A stretch of DNA of 64,000 bases from Sophora flavescens (Eukaryota > Streptophyta > Magnoliopsida > Fabales > Fabaceae), in the NCBI GenBank assembly GCA_030762895.1, contig JAUPTC010000154.1, forward strand, positions 21,595 to 85,594, given 5' to 3'. Position numbers and translations under genes: made by a program. Below are positions 21,557 through 32,384 of the stretch, piece by piece. Numbering within the stretch: position 1 is the stretch's first letter; each line of letters begins with the position of its first letter. The notes beneath the pieces were generated by a model. It saw only the letters and a list, made by a program, of their open reading frames with translations, was not told where the DNA came from and made no database searches.

Positions 21557-22194
21557 GTTGAATGGAATTATTTGGACCAACCAATTCGTGCTAATGGTAA
21601 AATATTGAAGAGTTACATTGGGGCCGTTGTTCGGCAAACGGTCCCAATTATTTGTTCTAATTGGAAGGATGAAGCTTTGGATGCTTTCAAAGAGAGCATA
21701 TGGGCTGATGTACAGGTAATTGTTAAAATTTATGAATTATATTGTAAACTATGTAAACATACTTACTTTGACACGTTGTTTATATTGTTTTGCAGATGTC
21801 TTTCAATGTTGATGAATCTCGGAAAAAATTTGTACTTCAGGAAGCTGGTAACCTACATAGGGCATTCAGAACTAGAATGACCAAAAAATATCTAAGAGAT
21901 GCCAACGGGAATATCATAGAGGAACCTCCATCACAATATCCACACATATCAAGGGATGAGTGGATAGACTTTATAGCAATACGCACAGGAGATGCTCAAT
22001 TCCTGGTATGTTTAATATCACGTTAGTCCTTATAATTTTATAGCAATACGTACATATGACATTAACCATGTATTAATATTACTTATATGTGTCTGAATAG
22101 AAATTAAGCAATGAAAATCGCAACAGGGCGTTAGATCCTGCATGCCCTTACAAAGCATCACGTAAGGGGTATGCTGACATTGAGGATGAATTGG

Positions 22195-22281
<87 letters not shown>

Positions 22282-23254
22282 TTAATCGCATGTGTGGTAA
22301 ATATGACTTTTAAACTGTTTGGTTAATATATATTATCTCAATATACAGATGCAGGAGGCGGGGCTAGAAGTTAAGAAAATTAAACGCCATATTGTGTGGA
22401 GGAAAGCCCGCGAGAACAAGGCGGGTGTAATTGACAACAAAAATACGCAGACCGTGTGGAATAAATGTGTTAGTAGACTACCGTTTACATTTTCATTTGT
22501 TATTTTCTTATGATAATATATAATAATTTTAACATTTGCATTTCAACAATAACTATGTGTCGGGAGGAAGCATCACAGTCTGCGATAGAGGGAGAGATAC
22601 AAGATTTTGGTGCAGGGATATTCTTGCTAAAGCCCTAGGTGTGCCAGAGAACCCTGGTCGTGTTAGGGGTGTGGGTTTTGGCGTCTCTCAAAAAGACTAC
22701 TTCCCACCTGAAGGTCGTGCAAAAAATAACTCGGAAACGAAAAGGTGGGAGACATTGGTGTCTCAACTCTCTGAAAGATTGAACATTTTGGAAGAAAAGC
22801 TGAAACAAAAGGAGGATGAGGAGAGGCAGGCTAATTTCACAGCCCAAGCAAGCATCAAAGATAGTTGCACTCTACCATCTGCCAGCAGGCTTCCAGAGGT
22901 AATGCATGCCTTTTTTTTTTACTAGTATTGCATTCGCAGTTAAATACATTCAATCGGATGCCTTAATTCACAGCTTATTCATCTATCATTGGATTAGGGC
23001 GTCAACTCATGTCAGCTATATTTATCGACCCCAAACTATCGTATGGTTGCTATGGGTAAAGTATACAATGAGCCGGGTGTTACACTGCACACTGGACCAG
23101 TACCCCTTAACCATGTGAAAGTTGGAGTTGATGTTACAAGCGAGGGGATGCGCCATTGCCGGTACCTATCGTTGATGCAGATGTAATGACAGTAAGAGAT
23201 GCAATAGGTACTTATGTGGCATGGCCAATTGATCTCGTGGTTGTAATTAATATG
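21557..23254 (+). pseudogene. Second CACTA gene, 5' part: Transposase_24 (Ptta/En/Spm)-like protein
   Basis: Exons with GT-AG borders: 21557-21715 (VEWNYLDQPI...), 21796-22005, 22101-22193, 22349 to ~22466, ~22560-22898 and 22998 to ~23254. They give the plant Transposase_24 pattern: ...ESIWADVQ, FRTRMTKKYL, CPYKASRKGYADIEDEL, IVWRKARENK, DILAKALGVPENPGRVRGVG and a coiled-coil end (LSERLNILEEKLKQKEDEER). The last exon reads CQLYLSTPNYRMVAMGKV and then, after a one-base shift near 23146, PLPVPIVDADVMTVRDAIG. Another frame problem lies near 22560-22615. The first exon of such genes is absent. Instead the upstream transposase exon ends at a donor (21480/21481) in phase 0 with VEWNY, so both may be spliced into one message. 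Its role is probably as the accessory, TNPA-like partner. Confidence 0.75.
22196..22281. repeat. (TA)n microsatellite
   Basis: About 80 bp of nearly uninterrupted TA dinucleotides, with one AAATA break, lies in an intron right after the GTATGTA donor at 22194. Confidence 0.95.
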
Positions 23255-23348
23255 GTCGGTAATTGCATTTTTCCACCTTTTCATATACGGCATATATTTA
23301 TTACATTAGTTGATCACTAACTGGCATATTGAAATGCAAAATTTCCAG

Positions 23349-25113
23349 GCACCTGCAAAATCTAAAGGCAAGGGCAGAGTGTCTGGATATACAAAGGAGT
23401 TAATTACAACCCCAGAAAATAAAGGAGGCAACTCTGAGGCCAACCGTCCTACAGCTGGTTCAACTACAATTCCTCTGGAATATTTGAATTTTCTTAAAAT
23501 ACATGAACGAAAGAATATGAAAAATGATGACCAATTTGACATAGAGATGGAACAAAATATTTTTGGTCAGCATTTCATTGAGATGATCAATACTGAAAAT
23601 ATCAGAGAAGTTGTAAATAATGAATGGGTATCTGCCTCCGTTATTTCCGTATATATCAGGTACTAAATCAGGCTTAAAGTGTACAATATTCTTTTAGTCT
23701 TTCCATTTAAATATTGATGTCATTGGTGTAATCCATTTTTATATTTTAATTGAAGGTATTTGTATGAAGAATTGTTGCTTCCAAAGGAAAGAACGAGGAG
23801 GTTTCTGTTCTTGTCCCCACACCAAACAGATACATACGGCTTCTTCGGGAGGGATTCACAGACAACGTATATAGCATTTCATTGAGATGATCAATACTGA
23901 AAATATCAGAGAAGTTGTAAATAATGAATGGGTATCTGCCTCCGTTATTTCCGTATATATCAGGTACTAAATCAGGCTTAAAGTGTACAATATTCTTTTA
24001 GTCTTTCCATTTAAATATTGATGTCATTGGTGTAATCCATTTTTATATTTTAATTGAAGGTATTTGTATGAAGAATTGTTGCTTCCAAAGGAAAGAACGA
24101 GGAGGTTTCTGTTCTTGTCCCCACACCAAACAGATACATACGGCTTCTTCGGGAGGGATTCACAGACAACGTATTTAGCTGACCGCTTTGCAACTACAGA
24201 AAGAGAATATCAGCCCTTGTTTCTAGCACCGTGCAATGTTGGGTGAGTCACTTATCCTATAGGACTTAATTCACAATAATGAATTACATAAAAGTTGAGG
24301 TGCTTAGGATTTGTTATCTCAACATTTTTGTAGGAATCATTGGGTCTTGTCTTGCGATAAATATTGTTGAGGAGATTATTTACTATCCGGATCCCTTGAA
24401 TGTTGATCCTAGGAGTCGCCTGAATTAAAGAATCTGTTCGATAAGTAAGCATGCTTTTATATTTCTGATTTTCTATGATTTTGTCGAATGGCTTCCATGG
24501 TAGATACATGTTGCAAGTTGTCATGGTCCTAATGTGCTTTTGATTTTTGACATTAGAACATGTGTTGAATTGACATATACTGGGTTGTGGCTGATGTGGT
24601 TCAAAATAAAAAAAAACCATGCGTGTGTTTGTGATGATTGAAAATATGTTGCTTAATGAACTCTGTTTGAGTTTGTGATTAGTGCTTTGCAAGTTTATCG
24701 TGCAAATATCGGAGCTAAGGTGCCGCGTTTAAAGGCAACCAACATTAAATGGATTCAGATAGAGGTACATTTGCAAAAACTTGATGCGCAATTAGATAAA
24801 AAAAACCTATATTGATTTACTATATTATTTTTTATAGTGCCCAAGACAACCCAACAGTACAGATTGTGGGTACTATGTGATGCGTTTCATGAAGGAAACT
24901 ATCTTGCAGAACCAAATTAAAATACCAATGGCGGTATGTTGTTTACTTAGCTTTTAACTGTGACTGTTCAAATGTTTTAGCAATTGTAACTTAATTTATT
25001 TAATTTTTATGTCGCAGTACTTCCCTGACTTCAAATGCTCCACATACTCCACTGCTCAACTATCTGAAGTCAAGGAAGATTGGTGTCGCTATATTGTTGA
25101 GAAGTTCGTTTGA
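23349..25113 (+). pseudogene. Second CACTA gene, 3' part: Ulp1-like (C48) cysteine protease
   Basis: Ulp1-family enzymes cleave SUMO from proteins; many plant transposons carry such domains, with unknown benefit. Exons: 23349-23659 (Lys/Gly-rich linker, then IPLEYLNFLKIHE...), 24060-24241 (LYEELLLPKERTRRFLFLSP... to FLAPCNVG), ~24334-24445 (NHWVL with the catalytic His, then NIVEEIIYYPDPLN), 24683-24764 (ALQVYRANIG), 24839-24933 (QPNSTDCGYYVMRFMKE with the Gln and catalytic Cys) and 25018-25113 (FPDFKCSTYS... ending FV then TGA). All four C48 catalytic positions can be seen. The 24334 exon has a lost or gained base after NHWVL and an early TAA. A 304-bp duplication (23570-24177) repeats an exon-intron-exon segment. 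Non-functional as read. Confidence 0.8.
23570..24177. repeat. Perfect-looking 304-bp tandem duplication inside the protease gene
   Basis: 23570-23873 is repeated at 23874-24177, with a 304-bp offset checked at two points (GCATTTCATTG and GACAACGTAT). The unit holds the end of one exon, an 96-bp intron and the start of the next exon. Splicing through both copies would repeat part of the protein. No difference was seen by eye, so it is recent or an assembly artefact. Confidence 0.9.
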
Positions 25114-25982
25114 TTATGTCAAATTGATCACAGTAGTTGCAGCAATACTCATTGGTATGCGAATAATGCGTTTGATCACAAAGTAATGCATGTTACAAGT
25201 GTATGTTTTGGCTTCGTAGGATGCAGAAAGTGAATGGCAATTTATAAATATTACATGAAATTGTATATAGCACTTGCTTTCTTTGGTGATTGGGTTATTG
25301 ATGCTAAATTTCAAAATCTTGTTCATAAAATGTTCATTATGGGAGTTTTCTATAACAACCAACAGGACGTATGGTTATACTTTTCTATTGGCAATCTTTA
25401 AATTTATTTTATGCCTAATGAATTTGGAAATGGTGGTTGATATACACCTTTTTCAGCATATACATGCCTTCTCTTTAGCTCGGTGGATGTGTACTATCTT
25501 CTCTTGGTCAGGTACACTTAGTTCAAACCATATTGATTTGGTGCTTGTGTTTGCTTACAGACCCGACAGGCTTTTACACCAAAACAAATAAATGAAGCAT
25601 GCTATGTTGACATGAAGGCTAACAAAGATGTTTTCTAGAGGACATTGCTTTTATTGACCTTAAGGATGCTTACCCAACTGTGATGGAGGACTTTTATTAG
25701 TTTCTTGTTATTTGTTGAACATTTGTGACATTGATGGTTCAGTAACATTGTTCATTAGGGCAGGTACAATGACTTGTATTATTTTCTTGTTTTTTGTTGA
25801 ACAATTCACATTTCTGACATTGATGGTTAATTCAGTAACATTGATAGATTTGTTCATTGATATATGTTTGTTCTTATTTCTCACAGATTTCCATCCTCTT
25901 TGCATAAATGAATTTTGGTGTAGTTCAATATGCAGGAATGGATTTAGTTAAGAAATATGTAAAAATTTAAAAAAAAAAGGGA
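25114..25982 (+). other. CACTA 3' non-coding region
   Basis: This AT-rich sequence follows the protease stop codon. Small open frames (25274-25591, 25712-25951) have no recognisable domain. An imperfect ~85-bp tandem duplication lies at about 25697-25775 and 25783-25860 (shared TTTCTTGTT, TTGTTGAAC and GACATTGATGGTT). It is probably the 3' UTR and terminator region of the transposon genes. Confidence 0.5.
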
Positions 25983-26340
25983 ATAGATAGCGTTTGTTAT
26001 TAAAAAACGCTATCTAAAGTGACTTTAGATAGCGTTTGTTAATACAAACGCTATCTAAAGTCAGACTTTAGATAGCGTTTCCGTGTACAAACGCTATCTA
26101 AAGTCTGACTTTAGATAGCGTTTGTACAAGGAAACGCTATCTAAAGCTGACTTTAGATAGCGTTTGTACACGGAAACGCTATCTAAAGTCAGACTTTAGA
26201 TAGCATTTCCGTGTACAAACGCTATCTAAAGTCTCATTTTAATAGCGCTTCCTAAATGCTATCTTTGCTAACGAGTTTTAATAGCGGTAGCATAGATAGC
26301 GGTTACAAACGCTATTAAAAGGCATACGGAAACGCTATCT
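25983..26340. repeat. Right subterminal palindromic repeat array of the CACTA element
   Basis: At least six consecutive inverted units of the form CTTTAGATAGCGTTT...AAACGCTATCTAAAG are arranged head-to-head, each ~38-45 bp. The loop texts GTACAAGG, CCGTGTAC and GTACACGG themselves invert. The last ~110 bp (26230-26340) hold degenerate AATAGCGG/CGCTATTAAAA units like those at the left end. These are likely binding sites for the element's accessory protein, and could fold into hairpin RNA if transcribed. Confidence 0.93.
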
Positions 26341-26361
26341 AAAGTCTAATCTGTTGTAGTG
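26341..26361 (-). repeat. Right terminal inverted repeat of the CACTA element
   Basis: It is the exact reverse complement of 4688-4708, ending ...GTTGTAGTG. Confidence 0.95.
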
Positions 26362-26364
26362 TTC
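26362..26364. repeat. Target-site duplication TTC of the CACTA element (right copy)
   Basis: TTC follows TAGTG directly and matches 4685-4687. Confidence 0.85.
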
Positions 26365-28498
26365 CCCATTAAACGTTGAATATAACTTTCACAGCTTATT
26401 AAATCTTTTATCTGCTTAATCGGTTGTGCACTGACCATTGTCAGGCCTCTCAAACAACACTCACAAACAACATTCAACAACATCATCATAATTATATCCC
26501 CAGGCAGATCATGCATCATAACAACATAATATACTACTGCAGATAATTAAAAGCAGATCAATCACCGATACACAGATAAACAACACATCGTAAACAACAT
26601 AAACAATTAATCACAAACCACATATAAATCATTTAAGCCACACTAAAAGCAAATAGTTATAGAGAAAATCCCTCAGGTAAGCTCCCCTTACCTCTTGAAG
26701 ACTCAAACTAACGTTTTCAAACAATCTCCCGATTTGATCCGGTTTCCTCCGTCGGCTTAAATCAGTTAACTCGGTTGTTTCCTTCAAACGAATTGCAACC
26801 AAAATAAATCAAATCAACCCACAACATACTTAGTTCATGAGGGTTAGGTTTCGGCCAAGGGCTGACTTTTAGGGTTCAAAATCCTTAAAATTGCTAATCA
26901 TGATTAAGTCATATATTAATGGTCCTTAATTAACCTAAATCATGGATTAGTGACTAAACAACTAAGTTTCAAACTCAAAACTTCCTAACTCTTCTATACC
27001 AAGATTCGGCCTCAATATGTTCATAGGGCTAGGGTTCTTAATTTAATAAACCAACTTGGATTTATTAAGCATACATACTAATAGCTTGATTACTAAGATC
27101 ATTAATGAAAATTTTGAACAAAACTCATCTAGTTCCAAGAACTAGGGTTTCGGCCTTGATGAAATCAATAGGTTAGAGTTTGATTTTTGATCTTATATAT
27201 ACTTTAATACAAGAACTATCAAGATACTAGAAGATTGAATCATGAATCAAGACATGAAAATGAAACAAAACCTATGAACATGATATTGACCTAGGTTCGG
27301 CCAAGTCAAGAAATTAGGGAAAGAAAATTCTCATGATATTATGCTTCTAGATGATGAAAATAGAGATGATTATAAGATCATAGCAATTGGTTTCATGTCA
27401 AAAGGATTTTTCTAGAATTAGTTATGAATTTTTAAAGTTAGCTTCATGAACTTTGAATCTTATGAAGAACATGATGATCAAAGGCATAAAATCAAGAATC
27501 TTGTGAAGAGAAAAGCTTAGAATAGCAAGATTAAGAGAGACTACCTCTTTATGATCAAAGAAAAGGATGATCTTGATGATGTTCTTCACAAATTTCTCAT
27601 GGTGTTCTTGAGAAACTTAGAGAAGAAGATGAACATGATGAGGGTTTAGAACAGTTTTCGAAATTTGGGTATATCTCTCAACATACTTGTCCGTTTTGGA
27701 TGATCTTTATGTCGTTGGAAATACGAGAGAAAGATGAACAACTTTCATGTTGAAAGTTTTCCGAGATTCAGAGCATAAATTGGTCAGAATTGCTAGGCAA
27801 AATCTGACGAATTATGAACACTTTGAAGTTCTTAAGGCAAAAGCTTAGGTTTTCAAGAAGATAAACATGGAAATGAAAGAAAAAGTGCCTTAATGAAGAA
27901 GACAAGAGTGAGCCGTGTGTTTTGGGTAACATTTGGTCAAATTTTCCAATGGCATGGCTTCTAATTGTCATTAAAAGACAAGGGTAAAATGGTCATTTCA
28001 TAGCAAAAATTCACTTTGTCATAAATACACCATTATGGCCATTATGACACGGATAAGCTTGTCATAAATGCTCGTCAAGTCGGTCAAATCCATCATCTCA
28101 GCTCCGTTGCCGACTTCGGGTTTCATCTGGCGCAAGCTTTTCCTAGAGATAATCTCGACGTATACGCCCGCAACAAATATAATATTTTAATTTTTTTACC
28201 AAAATTTTCAAAACTTCCAGTATCGTAGTAAATACGATAAAAACATTTTTCATCTCGTTCACGAATTAAAATTAGGTCTTCTGAGCAGTAAACTTTTACT
28301 GTCAGTGAAAACACAGAAACCGGCAGACCGGCTTCCGTCTGAATTTTCAACGAAAAACTTCCCCGTAACCTTATGAAAATAAGTATAACAAGGAAATGTC
28401 CTTGGTTTATCCAAAATCATTTTCTAAGTCTCGGATAAAAATATATTTTTATATATTTATTACCGATATTACGAAGCAACGAAAATCGGGGTGTTACA
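26365..28498 (-). mobile_element. 5' LTR of the minus-strand chromovirus, proximal half
   Basis: Read on the minus strand from 28498, it starts TGTAACACCCCGATTT and follows the intact LTR (4960 onward) closely: the first ~200 bp are about 90% or more identical by eye, including the GTAATATCGGTAATAAA and GACGGAAGCCGG stretches. Similarity is clear to about 26830, where the GGCCAAGGGCTGAC text matches the reverse complement near 6750-6760. From 26365 to 26830 it is too diverged to align by eye. It is older than the nested copy, abuts the satellite array at 28498/28499, and holds no gene. Confidence 0.88.
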
Positions 28499-29385
28499 AG
28501 TGAAAATCCGAAAATTAACAATGTTTAGCAATTAAGCCCAACTATGTAAAAGCAAAAACAATGATTGTAAAAGCTGTCTAACATCTGTCTATCTCTGGCT
28601 TGTGCAGATATAAACTACTATTTATGCTTATTAATCCTGAACTAACCCTAGACCAAATTAAGGGCCTCTGAATAAGTTTTCCAACAAGGTATCATATGCC
28701 TTAATTGGGCTTAAGTTGAGTAAGTTAAGCCCATCTAAGTGAAGGAACATCATGGACTGCATACTGATCCGCGCCAGAGAACTCGGGACTCAATTTAGCC
28801 TTGATTTTGGCCTAATTTAACAATTCTTGTGAAACCTAAAATTATAGGTCTCTTCCTTATCTTTCTAGAGACAGCAAGATCACCAAAATCCGATTTCTGT
28901 AACTCTAGTTATGCTTTGCGCAAGGCAACAAGGTCAGGATTAGTGAGAAATCTGAAAATTAACAATGTTTAGCAATTATGCCCAATTATGTAAAAGCAAA
29001 AACAATAATTATAAAATTTATCCAATTTTCGTCTCTCTCTGGATTGTGCGGCTGTAAACAGCTATTTATGCTTATTAATCATGACCTAACCCTAGACCAA
29101 ATTAAAGGTCTCTGAATAAGCTTTCCAACAAGGTATCATATGCCTTAATTGGGCTTAAGATGAGTAAGTTAGGCCTATTTAAGTGAACGAACATCATGGA
29201 CAGCGCACTGATCCGTGCCAGAGAACCCGGGACCCAATTTAGCCTTGCTTTTGGCTTAATTTGACAATTATTGTGAAACATGAAATTATAGGTCTCTTCC
29301 TTATCTTTCTGGGGACAACAAGATCACCAAAATCCGATATCTATAGCTCTACTTATGCTCTGCGGAAGGCAACAAGGTCAGGATG

Positions 29386-30271
29386 AGTGAAAAATCTGAA
29401 AATTAACAATGTTTAGCAATTAAGTATAATTATGTAAAAGCAAAAACAATGATTGTAAAATTTGTCCGATTTTCGTCTCTCTCTGGCTTGTGCGGTTTTA
29501 AACTGCTATTTATGCTTATTAATCATGACCTAACCCTATACCAAATTAGGGCCTCTGAATAAGCTTTCCAACAAGGTATCATATGCCATAATTGGGCTTA
29601 AGATGAGTAAGTTGGTCCCATTTAAGTGAAGGAACATCATAGACTGTGCACTGATCCGCACCAGAGAACTCGGGAACCAATTTATCCCTGATTTTGGACT
29701 AATTTGACAATTCGTGTGAAACCTGAAATTGTCGGTCTCTTCCTTATCTTTCTAGAGACAGCAAGATCACCAAAATCCGATTTCTGTAGCTCTAGTTATG
29801 CTCTGCGCAAGGCAACAAGGTCAGGATGAGTGAAAAATCTGAAAATTAACAATGTTTAGCAATTAAGTCCAATTATGTAAAAGCAAAAACAATGATTGTA
29901 AAATTTGTCCGATTTTCGTCTCTCTCTGGCTTGTGCGGTTTTAAACTGCTATTTATGCTTATTAATCATGACCTAACCCTATACCAAATTAGGGCCTCTG
30001 AATAAGCTTTCCAACAAGGTATCATATGCCATAATTGGGCTTAAGATGAGTAAGTTGGTCCCATTTAAGTGAAGGAACATCATAGACTGTGCACTGATCC
30101 GCACCAGAGAACTCGGGAACCAATTTATCCCTGATTTTGGACTAATTTGACAATTCATGTGAAACCTGAAATTGTCGGTCTCTTCCTTATCTTTCTAGAG
30201 ACAGCAAGATCACCAAAATCCGATTTCTGTAGCTCTAGTTATGCTCTGCGCAAGGCAACAAGGTCAGGATT
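29386..30271. repeat. Recently duplicated adjacent satellite monomers
   Basis: Monomers 29386-29828 and 29829-30271 are almost identical, sharing private variants such as AAGTTGGTCCCATTT and TTTATCCCTGATTTTGGAC. Differences seen are AAGTATAATTATG/AAGTCCAATTATG and ATTCGTGTG/ATTCATGTG. Confidence 0.85.
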
Positions 30272-32384
30272 AGTGAAAAATCCGAAAATTAACAGTGTTT
30301 AGCAATTAAGCCCAATTATGTAAAAGCAAAAACAATAATTGTAAAAGTTATCTAATTTTCGTCTCTCTCTGGCTTGTGCGGCTGTAAACAGTTATTTATG
30401 CTTATTAATCATGACCTAACCCTAGACCAAATTAAAGGTCTCTGAATTAGCTTTCCAACAAGGTATCATATGCCTTAATTGGGCTTAAGATGAGTAAGTT
30501 AGGCCCATTTAAGTGAAGGAACATCATGGATTGCATACTGATCCGCACCAGAGAACACGGGACCCAATTTAGCCTTGATTTTGGTCTAATTTGAAAATTC
30601 TTGGGAAACCTGAAATTGTAGGTCTCTTCCTTATCTTTCTAGGGACAGCAAGATCTCCAAAATCCGATATCTGTAGCTCTAGTTATGCTCTGTGCAAGGC
30701 AACAAGGTAAGGATGAGTGAAAAATCCGAAAATTTTCAATGTTTAGCAATTAAGCCCAATTAAGCCCAATAATGTAAAAGCAAAAATAATGATTGCAAAA
30801 GTTGTCTAATTTCCATATTTCTCTAGCTTGTGCGGCTGTAAACTGCTATTTATGCTTATTAATCCTGACCTAACCCTAGAACAAATTAAGGGCCTCTCAA
30901 TAAGCTTTCCAACAAGGTATCATATGCCTTAATTGGGCTTAAGATGAGTAAGTTAGGCCCATTTAAGTGAAGGAACATCATGGACTGCATACTGATCCGC
31001 GCTGGAGAACTTTGGACTCAATTTAGCCTTGATTTTGGCCTAATTTGACAATTCTTGTGAAACCTGAAATTGTAGGTCTCCTCCTTATCTTTCAAGGGAC
31101 GGCAAGAACACTAAAATCCGATTTCTGTAGCTCTAGTTATGCTCTGCGCAAGGCAACAAGGTCAGGATGAGTGAAAAATCTGAAAATTAACAATGTTTAG
31201 CAATTAAGCCCAATAATGTAAAAGAAAAAACAATGATTGTAAAAGTTGTCTTATTTCCGTCTCTCTTTGGCTTGTGCTGCTGTAAAATGCTATTTATGCT
31301 TATTAATCCTGACCTAATCCTAGGCCAAATTAAGGGCCTCTGAATAAATTTTCCCACAAGGTATCATATGCCTTAATTGGGCTTAAGATGAGTTAGTTAG
31401 GCCCATTTAAGTGAAGGAACATCGTGGACTGTGCACTGATCCGCGCCAGAGCCTAGGGACCCAATTTAGCCTTGATTTTGGCCTAATTTGACAATTCTTG
31501 TGAAACCTGAAATTGTAGGTCTCTTCCTTATCTTTCTAGGAACATCAAGATCACCAAAATCTGATATCTGTAGCTCAAGTTATGCTCTGCGCAAGGAAAC
31601 AAGGTCAATATGAGTGAAAAATCCGAAAATTAATAATGTTCGGCAACTAAGCCCAATATTGTAAAAGCAAAAACAATGATTGTAAAAGTTATCAATTTTA
31701 CGTCTCTCTCTGGCTTGTGCGGCTGTAAACTGCTATTTATGATAATTAATCCTGACCTAACTGTAGACCAAATTAAGGGCCTCTGAATAAGCTTTCCAAC
31801 AAGGTATCATATGCCTTAATTGGGCTTAAGATGAGTAACTTAGGCCCATTTAAGTGAAGGAACATCATGGATTGCGCACTGATCCACGCCAGAGAAATTG
31901 GGACCCAATTTAGCCTTGATTTTGGCCTAATTTGACAATTCTTGTGAAACCTGATATTGTAGGTCTCTTCCTTATCTTTCTAGTGACAGCAAGATCACCA
32001 AAATCCGATATCTGTAGCACTAGTTATGCTGTGCGTAAGGCAACAAGGTCAGGATGAGTGAAAAATCCGAAAAGTAACAATGTTTAGCAATTAAGCCCAA
32101 TTAAGACCAATAATGTAAAAGCAAAAACAATGATTGTAAAAGTTGTGTAATTTCAGTCTCTCTCTGGCTTGTGTGGCTGTAAACTGCTATTTATGCTTAT
32201 AAACCTGACCTAAACCTAGACCAAATTTAGGGCCTTTGAATAAGCTTTCCAACAAGGTATCATATGCCTTAATTGGGCTTAAGATGGGTAAGTTAGGCCC
32301 ATTTAAGTGAAGGAACATCATGGACTGTGCACTGATCCGCGCCAGAGAACTTGCGACCCTATTTAACCTTGATTTTCGCCTAAT

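Larger units (their letters stand above)
4688..26361 (+). mobile_element. CACTA (En/Spm) DNA transposon, interrupted by a nested LTR retrotransposon
   Basis: The element begins CACTACAACAG and ends with its reverse complement, is flanked by TTC on both sides, has a 21-bp perfect terminal inverted repeat, and carries palindromic subterminal repeats at both ends. Without the nested retroelement (4960-16514 plus one TSD) it is about 10.1 kb. Its genes run on the plus strand: a TNP2/Transposase_21 transposase at 19141-21480 and a Transposase_24-plus-Ulp1 gene at 21557-25113. Frameshifts in both, plus an internal tandem duplication, make it non-autonomous as read, although some of the frameshifts could be sequence errors. 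Confidence 0.93.

Noticed and set aside
24252..24692. 146-codon minus-strand open frame
   Set aside because: It is antisense to the exons and introns of the Ulp1-like gene and has no domain similarity.
25274..25591. 105-codon open frame in the CACTA 3' region
   Set aside because: It has a T-rich hydrophobic composition, no family signature, lies downstream of the protease stop codon, and overlaps likely UTR.
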